Shown one piece after another: positions 15,244-25,729 of a stretch of DNA of 32,474 nucleotides. The notes under the pieces were generated by a model. That model was not told the origin of the DNA, did no database searches, and was given only the letters and a program-made list of their open reading frames with translations. Position 1 is the first letter of the stretch. The number at the start of each line of letters is the position of its first letter. The stretch spans positions 1-32,474 of the forward strand of contig QNEL01000025.1 of the NCBI GenBank assembly GCA_003645185.1. The letters run 5' to 3'. Both the position numbers and the translations under genes were made by a program. The DNA comes from Candidatus Parabeggiatoa sp. nov. 3 (GTDB lineage: Bacteria; Pseudomonadota; Gammaproteobacteria; Beggiatoales; Beggiatoaceae).

Positions 15244-15850
15244 GGGCCTGAATTGTGAAGAGAATGTTCATTTTTCACGCAAAAACTTTTTCGATGCGTA
15301 GTACAGCGAAACTATACTGCACGCGGGCACAATTTAAACTTTTAAAAGCTTTCGCGATTGGATGGACTACAAAAGCAAATCGATCAAAAAAATCTTAAAA
15401 AGCACAACCCCGTAGGGGTTGAATGTGAATAGCCCCAGGTGCAACCTGGGGTTGCCAAAAAATAAAGCATTGTGAATTTCTTATTTTATAATTAATAATT
15501 AGTGATTCCTAATTTTATAATACGACAATAAGTGATTAATGGCATCCCATTAAATTTGCCATCCCCTATTCCCCATTACCCATTCGTTAGAGTGTTGTAT
15601 ATCTACCACAGGCCAAGATAATGTTTTTTTTTTACAACAAGTGTTGCATTTTTATTTAATTTGCGTTAATGTTCGCACCTCTATTGAAAACCTCAATCCT
15701 CACTATTATCAGGTTTATTAAAAATCGAAAAGTGAAGATTCATAACACAACATAAGAATTATTTTCAATTGCTGTCTTTTTTAATTGAAAAGGCAGCAAT
15801 TAGTTTATTTAATTATTTAAATTTAAAGCGAGCATAACGGAGACACTTTC
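15244..15850. other. Gap before the porin gene: composite repeat and 5' leader
   Basis: 15311-15458 is a composite repeat nearly repeated at 26014-26163 (ACTATACTGCACGCGGGCA at one end, AGCCCCAGGT/ACCTGGGGTTGCCA hairpin at the other). The DNA from about 15480 to 15850 is very AT-rich and likely holds the porin promoter and leader. No small gene is visible. Confidence 0.6.
15767..15801 (+). promoter_or_regulatory. 14-bp stem-loop in the porin leader
   Basis: AATTGCTGTCTTTT (15767-15780) pairs with AAAAGGCAGCAATT (15788-15801) over a seven-base loop, with one G-T pair in RNA. It ends 49 bases before the porin ATG. It could stabilise the mRNA, stop upstream transcription, or be a regulatory target; the sequence does not decide. 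Confidence 0.5.
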
Positions 15851-17197
15851 ATGAATCGAAAAATACTTACTTTGGCCGTGGCCGCAGCGTTGGCGGCCCC
15901 TGTGGCAAGCCACGCTGATGTCAGAGTTTCGGGGCTCATTCAAGCAGAGGCTGTCAATTCAGAAGTTGCGGATGGTAAGAAGGATGCTGCTGCCTATCGG
16001 GATAAACAGTCATTTGAGACAGACGATCGTCAAATGTTCACCAACGATTCTTTGGGTAGCATTTTTAACGAAGGGCCTAACCACATACGCTTTGATTTGG
16101 ATGAAAAACTGAGCAATACGCTGAAAGCGGAAGCGCGTTATGATATGGGTTTCAATACTTCTGGTAACTTCGGTTCCGACTCAATAATCGGTGAACAAGC
16201 TTGGATAGGTTTGAAAGGCAGTAATTTCCATTTTCGTTATGGTACCCTTGAAGGGGCATACAAGTCTTCTCGGGCACTCATTGAACCGTGGGCTTTTACA
16301 TCTCTGCAATCGACTGGCACGGGTGGGGGTATGAGTGGTGGCGCATACAACCAGGTGCTTCGTGTTGTTGACCCAAGCACTGCTACAACATTGACAGGCG
16401 GCACTGAATTGCCTGAACCTCAAGACAGATATAAATACGTTGTTAACAGTTCAGCCGCGACTCGTGGTGGAGACATGGGGTTAACGAATGAGGGTTTCGT
16501 AGAAGGTTCTCTTGAGCTCGGTGTGAACTTTGGTGGATTTTCTGCCCGAATGCAGGGTATTGTTGATGATGGTTCTGCGATGGATGGCGCAGGACTACTT
16601 GAATTTAAATATACGATGCCCAACAAGTTTTCTGTCTGGTTGGCAGCTTCTTACACAGATTTGAAGGATGCGACAAACCCGATTACCGATGCGGTTGATG
16701 ATGCCGCTGACACGATTAGTGAAACGATTGATGATATTGCTGACAAAGTGGGTGAAGATGCAACGGATCTCACTGACAAAGTTCGGGAAGAGACAACAAC
16801 CGAGGTGGACGAAGGTCTCGCTAACTGGAAAGTGGGTGGTGTATTTAACCTCGGCCCGATGGTGAAACTGGGCTTGCAGTACGAAGATGCTGAAATGGGC
16901 ACTTTTGACAATAACCCAGACGGGGGTAAATACATCTTAGGTTCTCTTGATTTCACGAAAGGTAATATCAGTGTCGGTGCTTGGGTTGCTGGTTATCTTT
17001 CTGATATCAAAAATGCCAATAAAATCGATGGCCCAGATGGTAAGCCGATGGATGAAGATGCCTTAAGTTGGTCCCTCGGTGCCAAGTACCATTTTGGCAA
17101 GCGCACCCATGTTTATGGCGGTTACCGTCAAACTGACAGCGACAACGATTACCGTGATGAAAACCTCTTCACGTTGGGAATAAGACATACGTTCTAA
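15851..17197 (+). CDS. Outer-membrane porin (Porin_4 type)
   Basis: The product has 448 residues. It begins with a clear Sec signal (NRKILTLAVAAALAAPVASHA, cut before DVRVSG) and ends in Phe after alternating strands (LFTLGIRHTF), as in trimeric Gram-negative porins. EGPNHIRFDLDEKL, AWIGLKGSNFHFRYGTLEGAYK and the GGYRQTDSDNDY end fit the Porin_4 family. GCATAACGGAGAC gives a ribosome site at a good distance. Residues about 275-320 (DAVDDAADTISETIDD... TDKVREETTTEVDEG) are acidic, helix-prone and unlike a barrel strand, probably a surface or periplasmic loop insert. The substrate cannot be told from the sequence. Confidence 0.87.
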   Translation: MNRKILTLAVAAALAAPVASHADVRVSGLIQAEAVNSEVADGKKDAAAYRDKQSFETDDRQMFTNDSLGSIFNEGPNHIRFDLDEKLSNTLKAEARYDMGFNTSGNFGSDSIIGEQAWIGLKGSNFHFRYGTLEGAYKSSRALIEPWAFTSLQSTGTGGGMSGGAYNQVLRVVDPSTATTLTGGTELPEPQDRYKYVVNSSAATRGGDMGLTNEGFVEGSLELGVNFGGFSARMQGIVDDGSAMDGAGLLEFKYTMPNKFSVWLAASYTDLKDATNPITDAVDDAADTISETIDDIADKVGEDATDLTDKVREETTTEVDEGLANWKVGGVFNLGPMVKLGLQYEDAEMGTFDNNPDGGKYILGSLDFTKGNISVGAWVAGYLSDIKNANKIDGPDGKPMDEDALSWSLGAKYHFGKRTHVYGGYRQTDSDNDYRDENLFTLGIRHTF

Positions 17198-17250
17198 GCG
17201 TTTTTTCCCCTTTCCTTAAGGTTATTCACATTCAATCCCTTCGGGTTTAA

Positions 17251-17268
17251 CCCCCTCCTTTGAGGGGG
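17251..17268. terminator. GC-rich hairpin between convergent genes
   Basis: CCCCCTC pairs with GAGGGGG over CTTT, 54 bases after the porin stop and before the end of the convergent minus-strand gene. There is no T run, so it may end transcription weakly or only protect mRNA ends. Confidence 0.4.
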
Positions 17269-17326
17269 GATGCCCGATTCTCCTCATTCCTTGACCCAAG
17301 CCCTCCAATTCTTTTTACCCTCCCAC

Positions 17327-17716
17327 CTACGCATTCTTAATAGAATGAGACTCAAAAATAATCGCTTTTTCAAGATAAATACCTGATATGACAGATGAAT
17401 AAACATATTTAACGGTATGGGTCACTTTGAATACTTGATTGATTTCCTTGACAAAAGGATCAGTGGTTTTTAGGATAGTTGAACGTATGATTTGTTCTGA
17501 GATAGTTTGACTCAGGTGTTTATTAAACCTCGTGACTAAATCAGTCAGGGCAGTTTTCAACATTAAATTATCATAAGCTGGCGCACTGACAATTAAATTC
17601 CAATCGTTCATTTGTGCATCAAAAGCTTTAAGCATCAACAATGAAATAGGCCCTTTTTCTTTATTGAGAATTTTGGTTATTTGACAAAACTCTTTTACCA
17701 ATATTTCATGATCCAT
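17327..17716 (-). CDS. Partner of HEPN protein, unrecognised
   Basis: The product has 129 residues and begins inside the end of the HEPN gene (22-base overlap). The middle (DWNLIVSAPAYDNLMLKTALTDLVTRF) and IIRSTILKTTDPFVKEI resemble a family encoded next to HEPN proteins. It shows no GSxxxG...DxD motif, so if it derives from the MNT nucleotidyltransferases that pair with HEPN toxins, the active site is lost. A regulatory or antitoxin-like role is inferred from position only. Confidence 0.5.
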   Translation of the reverse strand: MDHEILVKEFCQITKILNKEKGPISLLMLKAFDAQMNDWNLIVSAPAYDNLMLKTALTDLVTRFNKHLSQTISEQIIRSTILKTTDPFVKEINQVFKVTHTVKYVYSSVISGIYLEKAIIFESHSIKNA

Positions 17717-18114
17717 CGATAGACTCCATTAGGTTTATCACGTATTGCATTAAGGATTTGTTCAGCTTCGTCTTTTGAAATTGAGCCTTTGGGTTTATAT
17801 CTCATTTCTGGAGACCAAGGTATTATTAGAGACCAGTTGGTATGCAAATCAACATGAGCCAAACTGCTCTTTTTTTTCAGCCCCGATAATACGAGGAGTT
17901 GCTCAAAATCATGAACCGCATAAATGGACTTAAATTTTCCAGTGGATGGATATTCATCCGTGTCCAATAGTTTACAAATTCTTGCCTTTAATGCAAATTC
18001 AATGACATAACCACAGACGTAAACTGCACCATCATATAAACCGGCATCAAACAGGGTTTCTGCTTCTTCTAGTCGAAGTTTAGCAAGTTCTTTTAATTCA
18101 TTTCGAGTTGGCAT
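17695..18114 (-). CDS. HEPN-domain protein
   Basis: The product has 139 residues. LAKLRLEEAETLFDAGLYDGAVYVCGYVIEFALKARICKLL is the long helical pattern of HEPN domains, which include many ribonuclease toxins. A histidine in AVHDFEQLLVL sits where the Rx4-6H motif ends, but the arginine is replaced (KSIYAVH), so nuclease activity is doubtful. It is the first gene of a two-gene minus-strand unit. It may be a toxin-antitoxin pair or a degenerate regulator. Confidence 0.65.
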   Translation of the reverse strand: MPTRNELKELAKLRLEEAETLFDAGLYDGAVYVCGYVIEFALKARICKLLDTDEYPSTGKFKSIYAVHDFEQLLVLSGLKKKSSLAHVDLHTNWSLIIPWSPEMRYKPKGSISKDEAEQILNAIRDKPNGVYRWIMKYW

Positions 18115-18342
18115 AGAAGATTTTACAGTGACTTTCGGTTATTGGCATTGGGTAGTTAAAGGGAATACTTTACACAAGGACTTTCGCTACGACTTGCCCC
18201 TACAAAAATAAGGACAACACGACTGATTGCCCATTGTTGGTATGTTTACTGTTGTTTGCTCTGTGAAACTCTGTGTTCCTCAGTGAACTCTGTGTTGTGT
18301 AAGCAAAAACAATTAGAATTTTATTTAACATTAAATAGGATA

Positions 18343-18810
<468 letters not shown>

Positions 18811-18817
18811 ATTGTCT

Positions 18818-18846
18818 AGTGTAGCCTAATTTTTATCCGTTATCAA
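18818..18846 (-). promoter_or_regulatory. Sigma-70 promoter of rnpB
   Basis: On the minus strand TTGATA (18846-18841) and TACACT (18823-18818) are 17 bases apart, placing a start about seven bases further, at the 5' end of RNase P RNA. Confidence 0.7.
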
Positions 18847-19030
18847 TTATTTTATTAATTATCAATTATCAATTATCAATTCCACTTAACCCGTTTTTGC
18901 GCGCAAAAACGACGCATCGGGAAATCAATCATCAAAATAGCCACGGAATGACACAGAAAGCACAGAATATTTCCGTGTATTTCCGTGTATTGAAGTGGCA
19001 AAATCGAACCGAAGCCACTCACACAAGTCA
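18847..19030. repeat. Short repeats between rnpB and carA
   Basis: TATCAAT(T) iterations run up to about 18880, CGTTTTTGCG/CGCAAAAACG forms a perfect 20-base palindrome at 18892-18911, and TTTCCGTGTA is repeated twice at 18970-18990. No gene is seen. Confidence 0.55.
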
Positions 19031-19032
19031 TG

Positions 19033-19038
19033 TATAAT
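19033..19038 (+). promoter_or_regulatory. Candidate -10 box of carA
   Basis: A perfect TATAAT preceded by TG lies 49 bases before the carA start. No convincing -35 hexamer is seen at 17 bases. Confidence 0.35.
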
Positions 19039-19087
19039 CTATAACTGAAGTCAACATTGATAACTGATAACATGGGGACTATTTATT

Positions 19088-20218
19088 TTGAAACACGCGG
19101 CCTTATTAGCTTTAGCAGACGGTAGTTTATTTTATGGCCAGTCAATTGGTGTTGCTGGTCAACGTGTTGGTGAGGTGGTTTTTAATACCGCTATGACGGG
19201 CTACCAAGAAATTTTAACTGATCCGTCTTATTGTCAACAAGTTGTGACTTTAACTTATCCCCATATAGGAAATGTGGGTATTAATACACAAGATGAAGAA
19301 TCACAAACTGTTTTTGCAGCAGGATTAGTGATTCGTGATTTGCCCTTGTTGGACAGTAATTGGCGATCAGAGGGCTCTCTTGAGACTTATTTACAACGAC
19401 ATGAAGTTGTCAGTATTGCTGGTATTGATACGCGACGTTTAACGCGCATTTTGCGCGAAAAGGGGGCTCAAAATGGATGTTTAGTGGCCGCAGCCCCAGA
19501 TCAGATTGACGCTGAGGCGGCTATTGCCGCCGCTAAGGCCTTTGCTGGTTTGCAAGGTATGGATTTGGCGAAAGAGGTGTCTACGCAACAGGCTTACGAG
19601 TGGGATAAAGGCGCTTGGTTTCTCAATACGGATGCTGCCCAAACACCGCCACCACAACAATGGCATATCGTCGCTTACGATTTTGGCGTTAAACACAATA
19701 TATTGCGATTATTGGTTGAACGCGGTTGTCGTGTCACTGTGGTGCCAGCGCAAACGTCTGCCAGTGACGTGCTTAAAGAGAAACCAAATGGCGTGTTTTT
19801 ATCGAATGGCCCTGGGGATCCAGAACCGTGTGATTATGCGATTGAAGCGATTCGCGAAATTGTTGATGCTCAAATACCCACTTTTGGGATTTGTTTAGGC
19901 CATCAATTATTGGGTTTAGCCTGTGGTGCTAAAACGCTTAAAATGAAATTTGGTCATCATGGCGCTAATCATCCGGTTCAAGACTTAGCGACGGGGCGTG
20001 TGATGATTACGAGTCAAAATCATGGCTTTGCAATTGATGAAACCAGTTTACCCGCTACGGTGCAAGCGACACATCGTTCTTTATTTGATGGCTCTTTGCA
20101 AGGCATACGACGAACCGATAAACCCGCATTTAGTTTTCAAGGGCATCCAGAGGCCAGTCCAGGGCCCCATGATGTGGCCGCTTTGTTTGACCAATTTATT
20201 GGTTTAATGTCACATTGA
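19088..20218 (+). CDS. carA: Carbamoyl-phosphate synthase small subunit
   Basis: The product has 376 residues, starting at TTG with TGGGGA about ten bases upstream; no in-frame ATG fits. The N-terminal CPSase domain ([11 protein letters not shown]...[20 protein letters not shown]) is followed by a class I glutamine amidotransferase: nucleophile C269 in FGICLGHQ, H353 and E355 in QGHPEAS, the same numbering as in E. coli. It frees ammonia from glutamine and passes it to CarB for arginine and pyrimidine synthesis. A 432-base palindrome-rich gap separates it from carB, unlike the tight E. coli operon. Confidence 0.97.
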   Translation: MKHAALLALADGSLFYGQSIGVAGQRVGEVVFNTAMTGYQEILTDPSYCQQVVTLTYPHIGNVGINTQDEESQTVFAAGLVIRDLPLLDSNWRSEGSLETYLQRHEVVSIAGIDTRRLTRILREKGAQNGCLVAAAPDQIDAEAAIAAAKAFAGLQGMDLAKEVSTQQAYEWDKGAWFLNTDAAQTPPPQQWHIVAYDFGVKHNILRLLVERGCRVTVVPAQTSASDVLKEKPNGVFLSNGPGDPEPCDYAIEAIREIVDAQIPTFGICLGHQLLGLACGAKTLKMKFGHHGANHPVQDLATGRVMITSQNHGFAIDETSLPATVQATHRSLFDGSLQGIRRTDKPAFSFQGHPEASPGPHDVAALFDQFIGLMSH

Positions 20219-20650
20219 ACTGTTTTCAATGAATCAATTCTCAAATGTATTTCACGCGCTTTGTTTCGCTCCGCTTCACGACGCGCGTGAAATGGTGGGT
20301 AACGTGTTTATGTTGCCCACCAATAATTAAATGTATTTCACGCGCTTTGTTTCGCGGAGCGAAACAAAGCGCGTGAAATGGTGGGTAACGTGTTTATGTT
20401 GCCCACCATTTAAATTTTACAAGGATTGTTTATTCGACAAGGATAAGTGCTGGGCGAATCAATCATAAAAATCACCGATTAAAATCCACAACCCTGAAAT
20501 GGTTTTTCAGGCTAAAGTCTCATCGTTAGAGACAAATTTTAATAATATTTTTAAATGGTGGGCAACAAAAACACGTTACCCACCATTTCACGCGCTTTGT
20601 TTCGCGGAGCGAAACAAAGCGCGTGAAATACATTTTGATTTTTAAAGAAC
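20219..20650. repeat. Compound palindromes between carA and carB
   Basis: Three A+B units lie here: A1 20249-20293 with B1 20294-20321; A2 20335-20379 with B2 20380-20407; B3 20557-20584 with A3 20585-20629. A is ATTTCACGCGCTTTGTTTCG in 21-base arms around GGA; B is GGTGGGTAACGTG...CCCACC. A2-B2 and B3-A3 form a 73-base inverted repeat with about one mismatch, 149 bases apart. No gene is seen between. Confidence 0.88.
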
Positions 20651-23600
20651 ATGAAACGTACTGATTTAAAAAGCATTTTGATTATTGGGGCTGGCCCGAT
20701 TGTGATTGGTCAAGCTTGTGAATTTGATTACTCAGGCGCTCAAGCCTGTAAAGCGTTGCGAGAAGAGGGATATCGTGTCATTTTGGTCAATTCTAATCCG
20801 GCGACGATTATGACTGATCCTAAAATGGCCGATGCGACTTATATTGAACCGATTCAGTGGGAAACGGTGGCACGGATTATTGAACGAGAACGCCCTGAAG
20901 CATTATTGCCTACAATGGGGGGACAAACCGGCCTGAATTGTGCCTTGGATTTAGCGCGTGAAGGCGTGTTAGAGCAGTTTGGGGTAGAAATGATCGGGGC
21001 TTCTATTGAAGCGATTGAAAAGGCCGAGGATCGGGAAAAATTCCGCGATGCGATGCGTCGAATCAATTTGGAAATGCCGCGATCTTTCATTGCACGTCAT
21101 CTGGATGAAGCCTTTGAGGCGCAAAGCCAAATCGGTTTTCCAATCGTCATTCGACCCTCTTTTACTTTGGGGGGCACAGGTGGTGGTATCGCTTATAACC
21201 GTAAAGAGTTTACCTTGATTTGTGAACGCGGTTTAGACTTATCGCCTATTAATGAATTGTTAATTGAAGAATCGGTTTTAGGTTGGAAAGAGTTTGAAAT
21301 GGAGGTGGTGCGCGATCATAAAGATAACTGCATTATCGTTTGTTCAATCGAAAACTTTGATCCAATGGGCGTGCATACTGGTGATTCGATTACAGTAGCC
21401 CCTATTCAAACCTTGACTGATAAAGAATATCAATTGATGCGTAATGCTTCAATAGCCGTGTTGCGCGAGATTGGTGTGGATACGGGCGGATCGAATGTCC
21501 AATTTGCGATGAATCCCAAAGATGGATGTATGATGATTATTGAGATGAATCCGCGGGTTTCACGCTCTTCTGCACTGGCTTCTAAGGCAACGGGGTTTCC
21601 AATTGCCAAAGTCGCGGCTAAGTTAGCAGTCGGTTATACCTTAGATGAATTGGCTAATGAAATTACAGGGGGAGCGATTCCAGCCTCTTTTGAGCCAACG
21701 ATTGATTATGTTGTCACTAAATTACCCCGATTTGATTTTGAGAAATTTCCACAAACTGAACCTTTGCTAACCACACAAATGAAATCGGTTGGTGAAGTCA
21801 TGGCGATTGGACGCACTTTTCAAGAATCGTTACAAAAAGCGTTACGTGGCTTAGAAATCGGTGTGAGTGGACTTGATAAGCGTTTAGATCCCAGCTTGGA
21901 TATCACATCAGGGCGTGATGTCTTGCGACATCAATTACAAATTCCGGGGCCGGAACGTTTATGGTATATCGCAGACGCATTTCGGGTAGGTTGGACTCTT
22001 GAAGACATCTACCAATTCACAGCCATTGATCCTTGGTTTTTGATTCAAATCGCGAATTTAGTTGATGAAGAATCCAGTTTATGTATTGGCTGCCTAGACA
22101 AGATGGATGCCGATAGACTGCGTACTCTGAAACGTAAAGGTTTTTCAGATCAACGCTTGGCACAATTATTAGATGTGAATGAAACAAGCATCACTGCTTT
22201 ACGCCACCATTTAAATGTGCGTCCTGTTTTTAAGCGTGTCGATTCTTGTGCCGCTGAGTTTGCGGCCACGACGGCCTATATGTATTCAACTTATGAAGAA
22301 GAATGCGAAGCTTGCCCAACTCAACGCGATAAGATTATGATATTAGGGGGTGGCCCCAATCGCATTGGTCAAGGCATTGAATTTGATTATTGTTGTGTAC
22401 AAGCCGCTCTGGCCTTACGGGAAGACGGTTATGAAACCATTATGGTCAATTGTAATCCAGAAACCGTTTCTACCGATTATGACACCTCAGATCGGTTATA
22501 TTTTGAACCGTTGACGCTAGAAGATGTCTTAGAAATCATTGCAGTCGAAAAACCAAAAGGCGTGATCGTTCAATATGGTGGACAAACGCCATTAAAATTA
22601 GCACGGGCCTTAGAAGCAGCCGGTGCGCCAATGATTGGAACAAGCCCTGATTCAATTGATCTGGCCGAAGATCGTTCCCGTTTTCAACACCTAATCAGTC
22701 AACTTGGATTACGACAGCCTCATAATCGTACTGCTCGCACCAGCTCCGAAGCTTTAAAACGGGCTGAAGAAATTGGTTATCCCTTGGTTGTACGACCCTC
22801 TTATGTTTTGGGTGGGCGAGCCATGGAAATCGTTTATCAGCCAGAGGATTTAAAAAACTATATGCTTCAAGCTGTCGCCGTTTCCAATGACGCCCCCGTG
22901 TTATTGGATCGTTTTTTGGATAATGCCATAGAAGTGGATATTGATGCGATATGTGATGGCGAACAAGTCTTGATTGGGGGTATAATGGAACATATTGAAC
23001 AGGCCGGTGTACACTCAGGCGATTCAGCCTGTTCATTACCGCCTTATGGTTTGTCCGCTATGATACAAGATCAATTACGCGAACAAATGACCCGTATGGC
23101 AATGGCCTTAAATGTGGTAGGACTAGTGAATGCACAGTTTGCTATTCAAAACCAAACCATTTACATCTTAGAAGTCAATCCGCGTGCCTCACGCACGGTG
23201 CCCTTTGACTCTAAAGCAACCGGTTTATCTTTAGCACGAATTGCCGTTCGCTGTATGGTTGGCCAAAGCTTAACGACACAAGGCATCACCCAAGAATGCG
23301 TTCCCAATTATTATTCCGTCAAAGAAGCCGTATTCCCCTTTGCAAAATTTTCCGGCGTTGATCCCTTACTCAGTCCAGAAATGAAATCAACCGGAGAAGT
23401 CATGGGGGTCGGCCGGAGTTTTGGTGAAGCCTTTGCCAAATCACAACTGGCAGCGGGTAGCAGTTTACCGGATTCTGGGATAGTCCTATTCAGTGTGCGC
23501 GATGTCGATAAACCGGCAGCTATGGATATTGCGAGAGAATTAGCCGTATTAGGTTTTGAACTCTTAGCAACACGCGGGACAGCACAAACTTTCCTTGAAG

Positions 23601-23887
23601 CGGGTATTACCTGTAAAATCATCAACAAAGTGTTGGAAGGTAGACCAGACATTGTTGATCTGATCAAAAATGACGACATCAGCTTTATCGTCAATACGAC
23701 GGAAGGTAAACAGGCCATAGCTGATTCTTATACGATTCGCCGCACCGCGTTACAACATAAGGTAAGTTACACTACAACAATAGCAGGTGCCAGAGCGACA
23801 ATGTTGGCCCTGAAAACAAAAGATGTAACCGATATTAATCGTTTACAAGATTTACACCAAGAATTACAAGGCATAACAACTATATGA
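20651..23887 (+). CDS. carB: Carbamoyl-phosphate synthase large subunit
   Basis: The product has 1078 residues (E. coli 1073). Two homologous halves each carry an ATP-grasp domain: [20 protein letters not shown] with [10 protein letters not shown] in the first, [20 protein letters not shown] with [10 protein letters not shown] in the second. The allosteric domain is at the C-terminus ([33 protein letters not shown]). It makes carbamoyl phosphate from bicarbonate, ammonia from CarA and two ATP. The ribosome site before the ATG is weak. The stop overlaps greA by four bases (ATGA), so carB and greA are probably cotranscribed. Confidence 0.98.
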   Translation: MKRTDLKSILIIGAGPIVIGQACEFDYSGAQACKALREEGYRVILVNSNPATIMTDPKMADATYIEPIQWETVARIIERERPEALLPTMGGQTGLNCALDLAREGVLEQFGVEMIGASIEAIEKAEDREKFRDAMRRINLEMPRSFIARHLDEAFEAQSQIGFPIVIRPSFTLGGTGGGIAYNRKEFTLICERGLDLSPINELLIEESVLGWKEFEMEVVRDHKDNCIIVCSIENFDPMGVHTGDSITVAPIQTLTDKEYQLMRNASIAVLREIGVDTGGSNVQFAMNPKDGCMMIIEMNPRVSRSSALASKATGFPIAKVAAKLAVGYTLDELANEITGGAIPASFEPTIDYVVTKLPRFDFEKFPQTEPLLTTQMKSVGEVMAIGRTFQESLQKALRGLEIGVSGLDKRLDPSLDITSGRDVLRHQLQIPGPERLWYIADAFRVGWTLEDIYQFTAIDPWFLIQIANLVDEESSLCIGCLDKMDADRLRTLKRKGFSDQRLAQLLDVNETSITALRHHLNVRPVFKRVDSCAAEFAATTAYMYSTYEEECEACPTQRDKIMILGGGPNRIGQGIEFDYCCVQAALALREDGYETIMVNCNPETVSTDYDTSDRLYFEPLTLEDVLEIIAVEKPKGVIVQYGGQTPLKLARALEAAGAPMIGTSPDSIDLAEDRSRFQHLISQLGLRQPHNRTARTSSEALKRAEEIGYPLVVRPSYVLGGRAMEIVYQPEDLKNYMLQAVAVSNDAPVLLDRFLDNAIEVDIDAICDGEQVLIGGIMEHIEQAGVHSGDSACSLPPYGLSAMIQDQLREQMTRMAMALNVVGLVNAQFAIQNQTIYILEVNPRASRTVPFDSKATGLSLARIAVRCMVGQSLTTQGITQECVPNYYSVKEAVFPFAKFSGVDPLLSPEMKSTGEVMGVGRSFGEAFAKSQLAAGSSLPDSGIVLFSVRDVDKPAAMDIARELAVLGFELLATRGTAQTFLEAGITCKIINKVLEGRPDIVDLIKNDDISFIVNTTEGKQAIADSYTIRRTALQHKVSYTTTIAGARATMLALKTKDVTDINRLQDLHQELQGITTI

Positions 23888-24360
23888 CTAAATCAATTAT
23901 GACAACCCAGGGCGAACAAAAGTTGCGCGAGGAATTACACAACTTGAAAACAAAAGAACGCCCAGAAGTTATTCAAGCCATTGCCGAAGCGCGTGCCTTG
24001 GGTGACTTAAAGGAAAATGCCGAATATCACGCAGCGCGTGAGCAACAGAGTTTTATTGAAGGGCGTATCAACGAACTAGAAAATAAACTGGCCAATGCAG
24101 AAATCATCGACGTCAGCAAACTGAATGTGAAAGGCAAAGTCGTCTTTGGTGCGACAGTCGAATTGATGAATATCGAAACAGAAGACGAAGTGTCTTATCA
24201 AATCGTTGGCAATGACGAGGCCGATATCAAAGCCAACCTAGTTTCAATCAGTTCACCGATTGCCCGCGCCCTTATCGGCAAAGAAGAAGGCGAGATCGCA
24301 ACTGTCGAAGCGCCAGGTGGCAAAAAAGAGTACGAAATTTTAGAAGTGAAGTACGTTTAA
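23884..24360 (+). CDS. greA: Transcription elongation factor GreA
   Basis: The product has 158 residues, the same length as E. coli GreA. The N-terminal coiled coil holds the tip acids ([20 protein letters not shown]) that enter the RNA polymerase channel and trigger cleavage of backtracked RNA; the C-terminal FKBP-like domain ends [24 protein letters not shown]. The start overlaps carB; an internal ATG six codons on ([13 protein letters not shown]) would also give a normal GreA. The last nine codons are copied again at 24413-24447 in the repeats downstream. Confidence 0.97.
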   Translation: MTKSIMTTQGEQKLREELHNLKTKERPEVIQAIAEARALGDLKENAEYHAAREQQSFIEGRINELENKLANAEIIDVSKLNVKGKVVFGATVELMNIETEDEVSYQIVGNDEADIKANLVSISSPIARALIGKEEGEIATVEAPGGKKEYEILEVKYV

Positions 24361-24689
24361 ATGTAGGGCTCCCTACGGTTTTTTGTTGCCCACCATTTAA
24401 TGTAGGGCTCCCTACGAATTTTAGAAGTGAAGTACGTTTAAATGTAGGGTGGGTAACGGTTTTTTGTTGCCCACCATTTAATGAATGTAGGGCTCCCTAC
24501 GGGTTTTTGTTGCCCACCAAATCAATGTAGGGCTCCCTACGTGTTTATGTTGCCCACCATTTAATGAATGTAAGGCTCCCTACGTAGTTTATGTTGCCCA
24601 CCATTCAAATCCGTCAAAAAAACGCTTGCCTCGAAGCCTGCGTCTCTTACGTCTTTTGCGCCTCTTGCGTTATAAATCTAAAAAGGGCC
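24361..24689. repeat. Type B repeat array with a copy of the greA 3' end
   Basis: Five units of AATGTAGGGCTCCCTACG...TTGCCCACCATT (reverse of the 11141-11257 units) run to about 24605. After the first unit, TACGAATTTTAGAAGTGAAG and the following GTACGTTTAAATGTAGGG repeat the greA end (24331-24367) at 24413-24448 with one A lost. TTACGTCTTTTGCG-type repeats follow to about 24672. Confidence 0.8.
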
Positions 24690-24718
24690 TTGACAGTCTC
24701 CCAACTAACTCGTAGTAT
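24690..24718 (+). promoter_or_regulatory. Sigma-70 promoter of rplM-rpsI
   Basis: TTGACA (24690-24695) and TAGTAT (24713-24718) with an exact 17-base spacer, followed by a leader of about 115 bases to rplM. Confidence 0.8.
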
Positions 24719-24839
24719 GCGTTTTTTTTAAAAACTCAATTTTGGCGAATTGATAATTAAATCAATAACTGTTCATTGTTCATTATAATGACAGTTTGTC
24801 ATTTTTCATTTTTCATTCTAACGATGGAGTGTATTGCGA

Positions 24840-25274
24840 ATGAAAACATTTTCCGCCAAACCCGAAAACGTTAATCATGAATGGTTTGTTATTGATGCTA
24901 ACGAATTGGTATTAGGGCGAATGGCTAGTGAAATTGCCAAACGTTTGCGTGGCAAACATAAACCAGAATATACCCCACACGTTGATACAGGCGATTATAT
25001 TGTTGTTATTAATGCCGAAAAAGTGCGCGTAACGGGTAATAAAAGAACGGATAAAATGTATCATCACCATAGTGGTTATCCAGGTGGCATAAAATCAATC
25101 AGTTTTGATAAACTCATCCAAAAAGCCCCAGAGCGAATTATCCAACTTGCGGTTAAACGCATGTTGCCTAGAGGGCCTCTAGGCCGCGATATGTTTCGCA
25201 AACTAAAAGTTTATGTTGGCCCAGAACATAAGCATGCTGCTCAACAACCCATTCCTTTTACTCTAAACGGCTAA
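24840..25274 (+). CDS. rplM: 50S ribosomal protein L13
   Basis: The product has 144 residues, starting [20 protein letters not shown] at the ATG 24840 with GGAG at 24826; an in-frame TTG at 24834 is less likely. The L13 core [35 protein letters not shown] and the end [19 protein letters not shown] are conserved. It is an early-assembly 50S protein. rpsI follows after six bases, the usual gammaproteobacterial pair. The gene has its own strong promoter. Confidence 0.97.
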   Translation: MKTFSAKPENVNHEWFVIDANELVLGRMASEIAKRLRGKHKPEYTPHVDTGDYIVVINAEKVRVTGNKRTDKMYHHHSGYPGGIKSISFDKLIQKAPERIIQLAVKRMLPRGPLGRDMFRKLKVYVGPEHKHAAQQPIPFTLNG

Positions 25275-25280
25275 AGCGTT

Positions 25281-25670
25281 ATGTTAGAACAATACTATGG
25301 TACCGGGCGACGTAAAAGTTCGGCAGCCCGCGTGTTTATGAAACCAGGACAAGGTAATATTACGGTTAATGGTTGTCCATTAGATGAATACTTCGGGCGT
25401 AAAACGGCCCGTATGGTAGTACGTCAGGCCTTAAAGGTAGTGAATTGCTTAGACACCTTTGATGTAAATGCCACAGTGCGTGGTGGTGGCACTACTGGTC
25501 AAGCTGGCGCGATTCGACATGGCTTGACTCGTGCCTTGATGCTATACGATGAAAGTTTTCGTGCTGCTTTGCGTAAAGCCGGATTTGTCACCCGTGATTC
25601 TCGTACCGTTGAACGTAAAAAAGTGGGCTTACATAAGGCCCGTAAACGGCCACAATACTCAAAACGTTAA
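25281..25670 (+). CDS. rpsI: 30S ribosomal protein S9
   Basis: The product has 129 residues (E. coli 130): [15 protein letters not shown] at the start, [14 protein letters not shown] in the middle and the C-terminal tail [11 protein letters not shown] that reaches the P-site tRNA. It is cotranscribed with rplM, and a strong terminator follows ten bases after the stop. Confidence 0.97.
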   Translation: MLEQYYGTGRRKSSAARVFMKPGQGNITVNGCPLDEYFGRKTARMVVRQALKVVNCLDTFDVNATVRGGGTTGQAGAIRHGLTRALMLYDESFRAALRKAGFVTRDSRTVERKKVGLHKARKRPQYSKR

Positions 25671-25680
25671 TTTTCGGCCC

Positions 25681-25720
25681 AAACCTGACAGGTTTTGAAA
25701 ACCTGTCAGGTTTTTTTTTT
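25681..25720 (+). terminator. Rho-independent terminator of rplM-rpsI
   Basis: AAACCTGACAGGTT (25681-25694) pairs exactly with AACCTGTCAGGTTT (25700-25713) over TTGAA, followed by a run of T. It overlaps no gene and begins ten bases after rpsI. Confidence 0.92.
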
Positions 25721-25729
25721 ATTATCGCT

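Noticed and set aside
16651-16956. Minus-strand and shifted frames inside the porin gene
   Set aside because: The porin frame has signal peptide, family motifs and normal end; the others are shadows.
20219-20650. Pyrimidine or arginine riboswitch/attenuator before carB
   Set aside because: The hairpins are copies of repeats found at many unrelated genes, and no leader peptide or T-run terminator is seen.
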